A stretch of DNA of 64,000 nucleotides from Halothiobacillus sp045689735. Its GTDB lineage: Bacteria > Pseudomonadota > Gammaproteobacteria > Halothiobacillales > Halothiobacillaceae. Below, one piece after another: positions 25,777-35,238 of the stretch. Under the pieces are notes generated by a model. That model was not told the DNA's origin, did no database searches, and was given only the letters and a program-made list of their open reading frames with translations. The position numbers were made by a program, and so were the translations under genes. The stretch covers positions 992,001 to 1,056,000 of the forward strand of contig NZ_CP142685.1 of the NCBI RefSeq assembly GCF_045689735.1, given 5' to 3'. Position 1 is the stretch's first letter; each line of letters opens with the position of its first letter.

Positions 25777-27220
25777 CGCCGTGATCCTGAAGGGTATCTA
25801 GATAAATTGCGTGATACGCTCTGGCGCTCGCCATCCAGTCAAAATCTTGTGACATGCCTTGTGCTTGAATACGGCGGAATACGGTCTCATTGGCGTAGAG
25901 CGACTGGAAGTATCGAATCGCCCAGACAATGGCTGCGCTGTCGAGATGATCAATGACAATGCCCGTGGCCGTGCCGTCGGCGATATGCGCCTCATCGGCA
26001 TGAACGACGGTGTCAGCAAGCCCGCCGACTCGATGAACAATCGGGCAGGTGCCATAACGCAGGCTATACAGTTGATTCAGGCCGCAGGGTTCGAAGCGGC
26101 TCGGCATCAGGAATGCGTCGGCACCGGCTTCGAGTTGATGCGCCAACGCCTCATCGTAACCAATGCGTACGGAAACCTGCTGTGGGCGCTGAGCCGCGAG
26201 TTGCCGAAGTGCCTGCTCGAAACGGTGCTCCCCGCTGCCAAGCACGACGAATTGTACCGGCTCGTTCGGGAGTTGTTCGATCGCTTGAATCAGTAAATCA
26301 ATGCCTTTCTGTTCGACTAACCGGCCAATGTGTACCAGGAGCGGCGTTCGCGGTTCGATCGGCAAGCCCATCTGCTGTTGCAAAAGTTCTTTGATTTCGT
26401 ATTTATTCAGCAGGTCATTTTGATTGAAGTGGAAGGGCAAATAGTGGTCGGTTTGTGGATCCCAATCGGCGCCGATTCCATTCAAAATACCTTTGAGTTT
26501 ATTCGCATGATGTTGTAAGAGGCCGTCGAGGCCGTAACCGAATTTCGGGGTTTGGATTTCTTTGGCATAGGTCGGGCTGACCGTGGTGATATAGTCTGAG
26601 AATATAATCCCGCCTTTCATGAACGACATATTGCCCCAGTATTCCAAGGCGTCAGGTCGCCATAACGACCAAGGCAGCCCGAGCCGTTCGAATGTGGCTC
26701 GGTCATAAACACCCTGATAGGCTAGGTTATGAATGGTGAATACATTCTTGATGGATTGGGTTTCACTCAATAAGGCCGGAATAAGACCCGTTTGCCAGTC
26801 ATTGCTATGAATGATGTCAGGTCGCCAGTGGTCGGCATCATCCCGCATGGCAAAATCCACGACAGCGCGACAAAATAAGGCAAACCGATCCGGGTTGTCG
26901 TGCCACGGGTTACCGTCCGGTCCCATATAAGGGTTCCCTTGTCGAGCAGAAAATACCGGATGATCGACGAGATAAATGGGTAAGCGGCTGTCTTTGAGCA
27001 AGCCAGAGCGAATCGTGAGCGGCTGCCCAAGAATCACGGGTTGCCACACCTTGCCGTCTGGCTCAAACCATTCCATTCGCGTGGCGGCATAGTGAGGCAG
27101 GATGACCCGAATATCCGCGCCAAGGGCTTGCAAAGCGAGGGGAAGCGCGCCGGATACATCAGCCAAACCGCCTGTTTTGATCAGCGGAAACATTTCACTC
27201 GTGGCAAACAGAATTTTCAT
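25754..27220 (-). CDS. glgA: Glycogen synthase (ADP-glucose)
   Basis: A 488-residue GT5 glycogen synthase that transfers glucose from ADP-glucose to the growing alpha-1,4-glucan. The ADP-glucose-binding KTGGLADVSGALP lies at the N-terminus, SNDWQTGLIPALL in the first Rossmann domain, and MPSRFEPCGLNQLYSLRYGT is the C-terminal nucleotide-binding signature. AAGGA lies 9 bases before the ATG. It is 21 bases downstream of glgB and overlaps the following DUF1631 gene, so all are co-transcribed. Confidence 0.96.
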   Translation of the reverse strand: MKILFATSEMFPLIKTGGLADVSGALPLALQALGADIRVILPHYAATRMEWFEPDGKVWQPVILGQPLTIRSGLLKDSRLPIYLVDHPVFSARQGNPYMGPDGNPWHDNPDRFALFCRAVVDFAMRDDADHWRPDIIHSNDWQTGLIPALLSETQSIKNVFTIHNLAYQGVYDRATFERLGLPWSLWRPDALEYWGNMSFMKGGIIFSDYITTVSPTYAKEIQTPKFGYGLDGLLQHHANKLKGILNGIGADWDPQTDHYLPFHFNQNDLLNKYEIKELLQQQMGLPIEPRTPLLVHIGRLVEQKGIDLLIQAIEQLPNEPVQFVVLGSGEHRFEQALRQLAAQRPQQVSVRIGYDEALAHQLEAGADAFLMPSRFEPCGLNQLYSLRYGTCPIVHRVGGLADTVVHADEAHIADGTATGIVIDHLDSAAIVWAIRYFQSLYANETVFRRIQAQGMSQDFDWMASARAYHAIYLDTLQDHGDDQQNEN

Positions 27221-27241
27221 GCGGTGATTCCTTCGAGCTTG

Positions 27242-29410
27242 TCAGCGGATTTTTAACACAATCGCCGACAAAGGGGGCAGCGTCATACGCAGATGATCTG
27301 GATAGCCATTATAGGAGTCGTTGGGGAACTGTCGGAGTGCCAGATCAATATTGCTGCCGCCAAATAGCGCGGCATCCGTGTCGAGCAAAACGCGGGCTTC
27401 AGCGCCTGCGGGCAGCCCAATACGGTAGTCGGGGCGAACCACGGGCGTAAAATTGATAATGACCAGCGTGGTTTCATGATCACTATGGCGGAAGAAACTA
27501 ATGACAGAATGCAGACGGTCGTTACAGTCATTCCAGCTAAATCCTCGTCCGTCAAAATCATGAATATGCAATGATTTTTCCGAGCGATACAGTTGATTCA
27601 GCGCATGGATGAGGGCATGAATTCCTTGATGCAGCGGATAGTCCAACATCCACCAGTCTAGGCTGTTATCAAAACGCCATTCGTTGCCTTGGCCGAATTC
27701 ATTCCCCATAAACAATAATTTTTTTCCAGGGTAGGTGAACTGGTACGCTAATAAAATTCTCAGATTAGCGAATCGCTGCCATTCATCTCCCGGCATTTTG
27801 TTTAATAACGAGCCTTTGCCATGCACCACTTCATCATGCGAAAACGGAAGGATGAAATTTTCACTAAAAGAATATAACAAGCCAAAAGTAAGATTGTTAT
27901 GGTGATATTGTCGGTGAATCGGGTCTTCCTGGAAATAACGCAGGGTGTCATTCATCCAGCCCATATTCCATTTCATGGTAAATCCCAGCCCACCAACCTC
28001 TGGGGGACGGGAAACCAGGGGCCAAGCGGTTGATTCTTCTGCCATGATCATGGCACCAGGAATGTGTGTGTGTGCGGTGTGGTTGAGTTGGCGTAAAAAT
28101 TCGATGGCTTCGATATTTTCACGCCCCCCATAGGCATTGGGCAGCCAATCGCCCGCTTCACGGGAATAATCGAGATACAGCATTGAGGCAACCGCATCGA
28201 CCCGCAGACCGTCAATATGCATGACTTCCAGCCAGAACAATGCCGAGCCGATCAGAAAGTTTCTAACCTCATTGCGCCCATAATTGAAAATGAGGGTGCC
28301 CCAGTCTCGGTGCTCACCCCGCCGAGGATCTTCGTGCTCATACAGTGCAGTGCCATCGAACCGAGCCAGTGCAAATTCATCGCGTGGAAAATGAGCCGGT
28401 ACCCAATCGAGAATGACGCCGATGCCCGCCTGATGCGCCTTGTCTACGAAATACCGAAAATCATCCGGGCTGCCAAACCGAGCGGTCGGTGCGTAATAGC
28501 CCGTGGTTTGGTAACCCCAGGAGCCATCAAACGGATGTTCGGTAATGGGTAATAGCTCGATATGCGTAAAACCTTGTCTCTGAACATAGGGGATGAGCTG
28601 TTCGGCCAATTCACGATAATTCAGAAATTCCCGGTTATTTTGTCGCCACGAACCCAGATGTACCTCGTAGATGCTCATGGGGGCGTGGCGCCAATCGTGA
28701 TGTTGGCGCGCCGTAAGCCAAGTATGATCCCCCCAGCAGTAACTTGATCGAGGTTCGACTTTCGCGGCCGTATTCGGTCGAAGTTCAAAGGCTTGGCCGA
28801 GGGGGTCGGTGCGGACGGACACGGTGTCAGAGTGGCGATTTTTTAACTCAAATTTGTACAAGTCTCCGGCAGCAAGGCCGGGGATGAAAAGCTCCCATAC
28901 CCCGCTGTGCCCGCGAACGCGCATCGGATGACGGCGACCATCCCAGTTATTGAAATCTCCAATCACACTGACGCGGCTCGCATTGGGCGCCCATACGGCA
29001 AAGCGCACACCATCGGCCCCGTCCATAGAGTGGATATGGGCACCGAGCATTTCCCAGAGGCGGTAATGGGTTCCTTCTCCAAAAAGATGTAAATCGAGCT
29101 CGCCCAGGAAGGGCTCAAAGGTGTAGGGATCGACCACGGTATACGGCATGGCCTGCGGATCAGACGGCGTGATGCGTAGCGAGGGGTGAGGCGGAATGTT
29201 GTCGCGCGGTAACAAGTCGCTGAACACCCCGCCCCCCAGCGCAGGCAGAACTTGCCATCGATGATCTGTCAGTTGCAGCTCAACCTGCCGTGCATGGGGC
29301 TGGAAAACACTGTAGCGCGCCTGACCGGCCTCGTCGTGATGGCAGCCGAGCAGGCTGAACGGATCGTGTGAACGGGCGTCGATGAGGGGGGAGAAACTAA
29401 TCGGGGGCAT
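27242..29410 (-). CDS. glgB: 1,4-alpha-glucan branching enzyme
   Basis: A GH13 branching enzyme of about 722 residues that makes the alpha-1,6 branches in glycogen. It has the N1 and CBM48 domains, then the catalytic barrel with GLRVDAVASMLYLDYSREAG (nucleophile Asp), MAEESTAWP (acid/base Glu) and LPFSHDEVVHGKGSL (transition-state Asp). I prefer ATG 29410, which has AAGGA 11 bases upstream; ATG 29431 is in frame but has no visible site. The gene is divergent from glgC and heads the glgB-glgA-DUF1631-PilZ unit. Confidence 0.95.
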   Translation of the reverse strand: MPPISFSPLIDARSHDPFSLLGCHHDEAGQARYSVFQPHARQVELQLTDHRWQVLPALGGGVFSDLLPRDNIPPHPSLRITPSDPQAMPYTVVDPYTFEPFLGELDLHLFGEGTHYRLWEMLGAHIHSMDGADGVRFAVWAPNASRVSVIGDFNNWDGRRHPMRVRGHSGVWELFIPGLAAGDLYKFELKNRHSDTVSVRTDPLGQAFELRPNTAAKVEPRSSYCWGDHTWLTARQHHDWRHAPMSIYEVHLGSWRQNNREFLNYRELAEQLIPYVQRQGFTHIELLPITEHPFDGSWGYQTTGYYAPTARFGSPDDFRYFVDKAHQAGIGVILDWVPAHFPRDEFALARFDGTALYEHEDPRRGEHRDWGTLIFNYGRNEVRNFLIGSALFWLEVMHIDGLRVDAVASMLYLDYSREAGDWLPNAYGGRENIEAIEFLRQLNHTAHTHIPGAMIMAEESTAWPLVSRPPEVGGLGFTMKWNMGWMNDTLRYFQEDPIHRQYHHNNLTFGLLYSFSENFILPFSHDEVVHGKGSLLNKMPGDEWQRFANLRILLAYQFTYPGKKLLFMGNEFGQGNEWRFDNSLDWWMLDYPLHQGIHALIHALNQLYRSEKSLHIHDFDGRGFSWNDCNDRLHSVISFFRHSDHETTLVIINFTPVVRPDYRIGLPAGAEARVLLDTDAALFGGSNIDLALRQFPNDSYNGYPDHLRMTLPPLSAIVLKIR

Positions 29411-29576
29411 TGAGTTCAGATTCCTTAGCATTCGAGCCGAATGAAACGCGTCCGCCAGAGAGAGCGAGTTAAGACCGGTGCGGTTTTAACGCCTCGATGG
29501 AGCATCTCATCATCATGCAGCATGGGGGCATCTCGTGCCATCAAATTTTTAGTTGAAAGAAATTTTAGATTGGCGC

Positions 29577-29606
29577 TTGACGGTAACAATCGGCCAGTAG
29601 GATTAT
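29577..29606 (+). promoter_or_regulatory. Candidate sigma-70 promoter for glgC
   Basis: TTGACG (29577-29582) and GATTAT (29601-29606) are separated by 18 bases within the 265-base glgB/glgC divergent region. The start would leave a leader of about 60 bases before the glgC ATG. No convincing minus-strand promoter for glgB was seen in the gap. Confidence 0.4.
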
Positions 29607-29675
29607 GCACTAAGGCGCGCCAATCCGGTTGGTCGGATTATTTTTCAAGCCTATGTTCATTAAAGGGAAATTGAT

Positions 29676-30947
29676 ATGTTGATTGAAAGCCCGAAACGAT
29701 TAGTCAGCCGCATCACCCGCGATACACTGGCGCTGGTGCTGGCCGGGGGGCGCGGTTCGCGCCTGAAGCAGCTAACGGACTGGCGCGCCAAACCGGCGGT
29801 GCCCTTTGGAGGCAAGTTCCGGATTATTGATTTTCCTTTATCCAACTGTGTAAATTCGGGGATCCGTCGAATCGCTGTGCTGACTCAATATAAGGCGCAT
29901 TCCTTAATCAAGCATGTTCAACAGGGCTGGGGAGCCAATAAACTGGCACGGGATGAGTTTGTCGAGCTATTGCCAGCCCAGCAACGCATTAATGAAAAGG
30001 CTTGGTATAGCGGCACCGCCGATGCGGTGTATCAAAACATTGATATCTTGCGAACCCATGATGCGGAATACACGCTTATTCTGGCGGGTGATCATATTTA
30101 CAAAATGGATTATGGTCCGATGCTGGCCTACCATGTGGAAAAGAATGCCGATTTAACGATTGGGTGCATCGAAGTTCCCGTGGCGGATGCCTCTGCTTTT
30201 GGCGTCATGGAAATTGATAAAGGTGGCCGTATTCAAAACTTTTGGGAAAAACCAGAAAATCCACCGGAAATGCCAGGTCAGCCGGGGATTTCTCTGGCAT
30301 CCATGGGGATTTATGTTTTTAATACCCGGTTTCTGTTTGAGCAGTTGATTCACGATGCGGATGACCCGAAATCCGAGCATGATTTCGGAAAAAATATTAT
30401 CCCCCGTGTGATCAAGAATTACCAGGTATTTGCTTATCCTTTTCGGGATGTCGCCTCCGGCGCACAGGCTTACTGGCGCGATGTTGGTACGATCGACTCC
30501 TATTGGGCGGCGAATCTTGAATTGATTGGAGTGACGCCGGATTTGAATCTATATGACACGGAATGGCCTATCTGGACCTATCAAGAACAGTTACCGCCAG
30601 CCAAATTCGTGTTTGATGATGACAATCGGCGCGGGATGGCGGTGGATGCGATGGTTTCCGGGGGGTGCATCATCAGTGGCGCAACGGTTCGGCATTCCTT
30701 GTTGTTTTCCAATGTGGTAGTTAACGCGCATGCCCGCGTGGAGCACGCCGTGGTGTTGCCAAATGTGGTGATCGGTCAAGGGGCGCAAATCCGCCGCGCG
30801 GTCATCGATAAAGGGTGCATCATTCCGGAAGGCATCCGCATTGGTTTTGACCGAGCGGAGGATGAGGCACGGTTTGAGGTCAGCCCGAATGGCATTGTCC
30901 TGGTGACCCCCGATATGCTGGGGCAGCGCTTGCACATGATCCGCTAA
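29676..30947 (+). CDS. glgC: Glucose-1-phosphate adenylyltransferase
   Basis: A 423-residue ADP-glucose pyrophosphorylase, the committed step of glycogen synthesis. The nucleotidyltransferase signature LALVLAGGRGSRLKQLTDWR is near the N-terminus, with KPAVPFGGKFRIIDFPLSN and the catalytic stretch LILAGDHIYKMDYG. The C-terminal left-handed beta-helix (HSLLFSNVVVNAHARVEHAVVL region) is involved in allostery and oligomerisation. It is followed by a GH57 enzyme 52 bases away and by malQ. Confidence 0.96.
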   Translation: MLIESPKRLVSRITRDTLALVLAGGRGSRLKQLTDWRAKPAVPFGGKFRIIDFPLSNCVNSGIRRIAVLTQYKAHSLIKHVQQGWGANKLARDEFVELLPAQQRINEKAWYSGTADAVYQNIDILRTHDAEYTLILAGDHIYKMDYGPMLAYHVEKNADLTIGCIEVPVADASAFGVMEIDKGGRIQNFWEKPENPPEMPGQPGISLASMGIYVFNTRFLFEQLIHDADDPKSEHDFGKNIIPRVIKNYQVFAYPFRDVASGAQAYWRDVGTIDSYWAANLELIGVTPDLNLYDTEWPIWTYQEQLPPAKFVFDDDNRRGMAVDAMVSGGCIISGATVRHSLLFSNVVVNAHARVEHAVVLPNVVIGQGAQIRRAVIDKGCIIPEGIRIGFDRAEDEARFEVSPNGIVLVTPDMLGQRLHMIR

Positions 30948-30999
30948 GGGGGCGTATTTTGGCTTCGGCGGCGTCGGTGTTATTGAGGAATCGACCAAG

Positions 31000-32703
31000 A
31001 TGAACGCAAACAAACTGTCGGTGGTGCTGTGCTGGCACATGCACCAGCCCGAATATCGCGACCCGCGCACGGCGCAATATCAGCAGCCGTGGACCTATCT
31101 TCATGCCATCAAAGACTATGTGGATATGGCGGCGCATCTGGAGCGCTATCCCGCAGCCCGTGCAGTCGTAAATTTTGTGCCGATTCTTCTGGAGCAACTG
31201 GATGATTATGGCGCGCAGATCGGTGAGTTTGTCCAGCATCAGAATCCGGTTCTGTTGCGCGATGTGGTATTGCGCTCGCTGGTGGCTGCCGATTCGTTGA
31301 CAGATCCAGATGAGCGGGTTCGTGTCGTGCGGGCGTTGACGCGGGCGAATGAAGATCGACTGGTTCGGCGGTTTGAGCCGTTCCAGGACTTGATCGATCT
31401 GGCTCGTGCGCAATTGACGAGTACCGAGCGCGGTGAGTATTTCAGTGACGCGTTCATCAGCGATTTATCGGTGTGGTACCACTTGGCATGGATGGGGGAA
31501 ACGGTTCGGCGATCCGACCCACTGATTCAGTCGTTGATGACCCGTGCGGCGGGTTTTTCCGTGTCGGATCGCTTGGCTCTGCTGACGCGCATCGGGGAAT
31601 TGATCCAAGGGATCTTCCCGCGTTACCGCGCCTTGGCCGAGGCAGGCCGGGTCGAGCTATCGATGACACCCTATGCCCATCCCATCATGCCGTTGCTTCT
31701 GGATGTTCGGGCCGGCACAGAAACCCTGCCCCATGATCCCCAGCCGCAGGGCGCAGAATACGCGCTCGGGGCTGAGCGGGTTCGCTGGCATTTGCAGCAT
31801 GGCTTGGCTGTGTTCGAACGATATTTTGGTCGTCGTCCGGTGGGTTGCTGGCCATCGGAGGGTGCGATTTCCGAACCGACCATTCACGCCTTGTCTCAGG
31901 CCGGATTCACTTGGGCGGCCAGTGGCAATCAAGTGTTGAAAAATTCTCTGGCCAAACAGAACTCGGTGGATTCGGGGTGCGGTCACGCGGTTTGGCAGTT
32001 CGATCATCTGTCCCCGGCGTTATTTTTCCGGGATGACGGCTTATCCGATCTGATTGGGTTTGATTACCAAAAATGGCATGCCGATGACGCAGTGGGGGAT
32101 TTTATCGGCCATTTGGAACGGATTGCGCAAAGTTGTAGTGGCAGTAACGCGGTGGTGCCGATCATTCTGGACGGGGAAAACGCCTGGGAGTTTTATCCCG
32201 ACAACGGCTATTGGCTGCTCGATGCGCTCTACAAGCGCTTGAGTACGCATCCGCAGCTGGTATTGACCACATTCGCCGAGGTGGTCGAACGGGTTCCCGC
32301 GCGCCGGATATTGCCGCATTTGGTCGCGGGTAGTTGGGTGTATGGCAATCTCGCCACCTGGATCGGCAGCGATGCAAAAAACCGGGCGTGGGATTTATTG
32401 ATGACGGCTCGTCTGGATTACGAACGCGCCGAGGCCGCCGGCACATGGGATGCATCGACGCAGGCACGCAATCGCCAGCAGCTCGCGATTTGTGAAGGTT
32501 CTGACTGGTTCTGGTGGTTTGGGGATTACAACCCCGGCGATGCCGTGCGCGATTTTGATGCGCTGTATCGCCTGCAATTGACCCGGCTGTACGAACTCAT
32601 CGGCTTGCCGGTTCCGAGTGCCTTGAGTCAGCCGATCTGTTTGCCGCCCGAGACCACGGGCGATCAGGTGGAGGCCGGTGGGATCATGCGGCGGGGGCAA
32701 TGA
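31000..32703 (+). CDS. Glycoside hydrolase family 57 protein (alpha-amylase/amylopullulanase-like)
   Basis: A 567-residue GH57 enzyme. Motif 1 is HMHQPEYRD near the N-terminus; the motif holding the probable nucleophile is GCWPSEGAISEP (E287) and the probable acid/base is D391 in IILDGENAWEF. This arrangement resembles the COG1449 group of intracellular alpha-amylases; branching or debranching activity cannot be ruled out. There is no signal peptide, so it acts in the cytoplasm, probably on glycogen or maltodextrin. It overlaps malQ by the ATGA junction. Confidence 0.88.
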   Translation: MNANKLSVVLCWHMHQPEYRDPRTAQYQQPWTYLHAIKDYVDMAAHLERYPAARAVVNFVPILLEQLDDYGAQIGEFVQHQNPVLLRDVVLRSLVAADSLTDPDERVRVVRALTRANEDRLVRRFEPFQDLIDLARAQLTSTERGEYFSDAFISDLSVWYHLAWMGETVRRSDPLIQSLMTRAAGFSVSDRLALLTRIGELIQGIFPRYRALAEAGRVELSMTPYAHPIMPLLLDVRAGTETLPHDPQPQGAEYALGAERVRWHLQHGLAVFERYFGRRPVGCWPSEGAISEPTIHALSQAGFTWAASGNQVLKNSLAKQNSVDSGCGHAVWQFDHLSPALFFRDDGLSDLIGFDYQKWHADDAVGDFIGHLERIAQSCSGSNAVVPIILDGENAWEFYPDNGYWLLDALYKRLSTHPQLVLTTFAEVVERVPARRILPHLVAGSWVYGNLATWIGSDAKNRAWDLLMTARLDYERAEAAGTWDASTQARNRQQLAICEGSDWFWWFGDYNPGDAVRDFDALYRLQLTRLYELIGLPVPSALSQPICLPPETTGDQVEAGGIMRRGQ

Positions 32704-34151
32704 ATCACTCTTTGCCGCAAACCCTGGAAATGCCTTGCACCCGCCGCCGCGCGGGGGTTTTGTTGCCGATATTCAGCCTACCATCCGGTCGCTTGGGTGC
32801 GGAGGCCGTCGATTTTCTGGAACACATGGCTGTCGCCGGTTTGAGTGTCTGGCAAGTGCTGCCCCTGGGGCCGACCTTATCGGATGGTTCCCCATATCAG
32901 TGCAGCTCGTCATTTGCGCTCAATCCCGCATTTCTGGATGAGGCCGGATTATTGGCCGATCCCGCGTTCGAAGCAGGATCGAGCCTTGCGGATCGTCGGT
33001 GCGGCGTGGGTGCCAATGAGGCGCTGCTCGAGGAGTTCGCCCGCTTTTCAGCACAGGCAGAATGGCTGGCGGGCTACAGCGAGTTCGTGGTGCTCAAACA
33101 GCAGCAAGGGCAGGCCGCTTGGTGGCAATGGCCGGTCGCCTGGCGTGATCGGCATCCTCAAGCCATGCAGGACTGGAAAACGCGGCATCAGGCCGAATTG
33201 TTCGCTGTGGCGTTTGAGCAATTTCTGCTCGATCGCCAATGGCGGGCACTCATGGCCGAAGCGCATGCCCGGGGTATTCTGCTCTACGGTGATTTGCCGA
33301 TTTTCGTCGCGGGCGATTCAGCGGATGTCTGGCTCCATCGTGCGGAGTTTCAGTTGACGGCGGAAGGTTTGCCCGTCGCGGTAGCCGGGGTGCCGCCGGA
33401 TTATTTTTCTGCCACGGGGCAGCGTTGGGGCAATCCGTTATTCGATTGGTCGGCGATGGCGCGCAATGAGTTTGCCTGGTGGCGAGCACGCATGCGGCGG
33501 CATCGGGAATTGTTTGATTGGGTGCGTATCGACCATTTTCGCGGCCTGGCAGCTTATTGGTCGATCCCGGCGGAATGCGCGACCGCGATCGAAGGGGCTT
33601 GGGTTCCCGCACCGGGTGCAGCGCTTTTGGCGGCGCTTCAGCGGGATGCCGGAGGCTGTCTGCCGGTCATTGCCGAGGATCTCGGGGTGATCACAGACGA
33701 TGTCATTGCACTGCGTGACGCGTTCAATCTCCCGGGCATGCGGATTCTGCAGTTTGCGTTTGATAGTGATGAAAAAAATCCTTACCTGCCGCAGAACCAT
33801 ACCCAGGATTCGGTTGTGTATACCGGCACGCACGACAACAACACGACCCTCGGTTGGTGGCAGGGGCTGGATGCCACGCAGCAACAACGGGTTCGCGCGG
33901 CGTTGAACGACGACGAGGCCATGCCCTGGGCGCTGATCGACGCTGCCTTGAATTCGGTTGCTGGGCTCGCGATCATTCCGCTGGCCGACTTTCTGGCGCT
34001 GGATGAACGGGGACGCATCAACACGCCTGGCACCACCGTCGGCAACTGGCACTGGCGGTTTGATGCTGCTTCCCTGACGAAAGACTTGCTGCGCCACATC
34101 GCAGAGCGGGTCGCTGCCAGCGGGCGGAAGATAACAACGGATCGTGCATGA
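32700..34151 (+). CDS. malQ: 4-alpha-glucanotransferase (amylomaltase)
   Basis: A 483-residue GH77 disproportionating enzyme. Visible motifs are LPLGPTLSDGSPYQCSSSFA near residue 60, YGDLPIFVAGDSADVW, the nucleophile region FDWVRIDHFRGLAAYW, the acid/base Glu in PVIAEDLGVI, and YTGTHDNNTTLGWW. It transfers maltodextrin segments between chains in the cytoplasm and works with the GH57 enzyme upstream to remodel linear glucans released from glycogen. It is coupled to the GH57 gene (ATGA) and ends next to nagZ. Confidence 0.95.
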   Translation: MNHSLPQTLEMPCTRRRAGVLLPIFSLPSGRLGAEAVDFLEHMAVAGLSVWQVLPLGPTLSDGSPYQCSSSFALNPAFLDEAGLLADPAFEAGSSLADRRCGVGANEALLEEFARFSAQAEWLAGYSEFVVLKQQQGQAAWWQWPVAWRDRHPQAMQDWKTRHQAELFAVAFEQFLLDRQWRALMAEAHARGILLYGDLPIFVAGDSADVWLHRAEFQLTAEGLPVAVAGVPPDYFSATGQRWGNPLFDWSAMARNEFAWWRARMRRHRELFDWVRIDHFRGLAAYWSIPAECATAIEGAWVPAPGAALLAALQRDAGGCLPVIAEDLGVITDDVIALRDAFNLPGMRILQFAFDSDEKNPYLPQNHTQDSVVYTGTHDNNTTLGWWQGLDATQQQRVRAALNDDEAMPWALIDAALNSVAGLAIIPLADFLALDERGRINTPGTTVGNWHWRFDAASLTKDLLRHIAERVAASGRKITTDRA

Positions 34152-34152
34152 C

Positions 34153-35238
34153 ATGAGTACGCCGCTTGAACCCTTGGGGCCGCTGATGGTCGATGTGGCC
34201 GGCTATGCGCTGACGGAGGCTGAGCGCCGACGGTTGCGCCATCCCGCCGTCGGTGGGGTTATCTTATTCGCCCGAAACTTTACATCCCGCGCGCAATTGA
34301 TGGATTTGACGGCGGAAATTCGCGCCTTGCGCCACCCGCATCTGTTGATTGCGGTCGATCAAGAGGGCGGGCGCGTGCAGCGGTTTCGCTCCGATGGCTT
34401 TGTTCACCTGCCACCGATGGGCAAACTCGGTGCGTTACTGGCGCAGGATCGGCAGGCGGGCATCGAGGCGGCGCACAGTCTGGGTTGGCTGATGGCGACT
34501 CAGCTACGCATGGCGGGCGTGGATTTGAGTTTTGCGCCGGTGCTGGATCTGCATCGCGGGATCAGCGGTGTCATTGGGGATCGCGCCTTTGCCCGGGAGC
34601 CAGCGGCCATCATCGCCTTGGCGGTCGCTTTCAGTGCGGGCATGAAAGAGGCGGGCATGTCGGCGGTGGGTAAACATTTCCCGGGGCATGGTTCGATCGC
34701 CGAAGATTCCCACATCGCCCATCCTGTCGATACGCGCCCGTTTGCCACCATCGAGCGCGAGGACTTACGCCCGTTTTTGGGCATGATCGAGCGGCTGATC
34801 CCGGCCTTGATGGCCGCGCATGTGATTTATCCAGCGGTCGATGACCAGCCGGCCGGGTTTTCGCGTCACTGGCTCAAAACCCTGTTGCGCGAGCGATGGC
34901 AATATCAAGGTGCAGTATTTTCGGATGACTTGACCATGGCGGCGGCTTCGGTTGCGGGGGATATCGTTGCGCGGGTGGATGCCGCCCTGACGGCGGGCTG
35001 TGATATGGCCTTGATCTGCAACCATCCCGAGTGGGTCGATCATGTGCTGGCGGCGCGAACCTTCGCGCCCGACCCGGTGCGGGAAGCCCGGCTGGCGCGC
35101 TTGACGGGGCATGGCGCGGTTCCCAGTGAGTCCCATTTCTTGCATGATCCCCGTCGTGTGCGCGCCCTGGCCTGGGTCGAACGGTTACAGGATCCTCGTT
35201 CGGAAGCGGATGCGGGGTGGTTTTTGAATGAGCAATGA
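34153..35238 (+). CDS. nagZ: Beta-N-acetylhexosaminidase NagZ
   Basis: A GH3 enzyme of about 361 residues that removes GlcNAc from anhydromuropeptides in peptidoglycan recycling. GPLMVDVAGYALTEAERR at the N-terminus, AVDQEGGRVQRF, DLSFAPVLDLHRG and the catalytic loop GKHFPGHGSIAEDSH (His/Asp pair) are all typical. The start is ambiguous: ATG at 34153 lies just after the malQ stop, while an in-frame GTG at 34144 overlaps malQ; neither has a strong ribosome site. It overlaps the next gene by 11 bases. Confidence 0.93.
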   Translation: MSTPLEPLGPLMVDVAGYALTEAERRRLRHPAVGGVILFARNFTSRAQLMDLTAEIRALRHPHLLIAVDQEGGRVQRFRSDGFVHLPPMGKLGALLAQDRQAGIEAAHSLGWLMATQLRMAGVDLSFAPVLDLHRGISGVIGDRAFAREPAAIIALAVAFSAGMKEAGMSAVGKHFPGHGSIAEDSHIAHPVDTRPFATIEREDLRPFLGMIERLIPALMAAHVIYPAVDDQPAGFSRHWLKTLLRERWQYQGAVFSDDLTMAAASVAGDIVARVDAALTAGCDMALICNHPEWVDHVLAARTFAPDPVREARLARLTGHGAVPSESHFLHDPRRVRALAWVERLQDPRSEADAGWFLNEQ

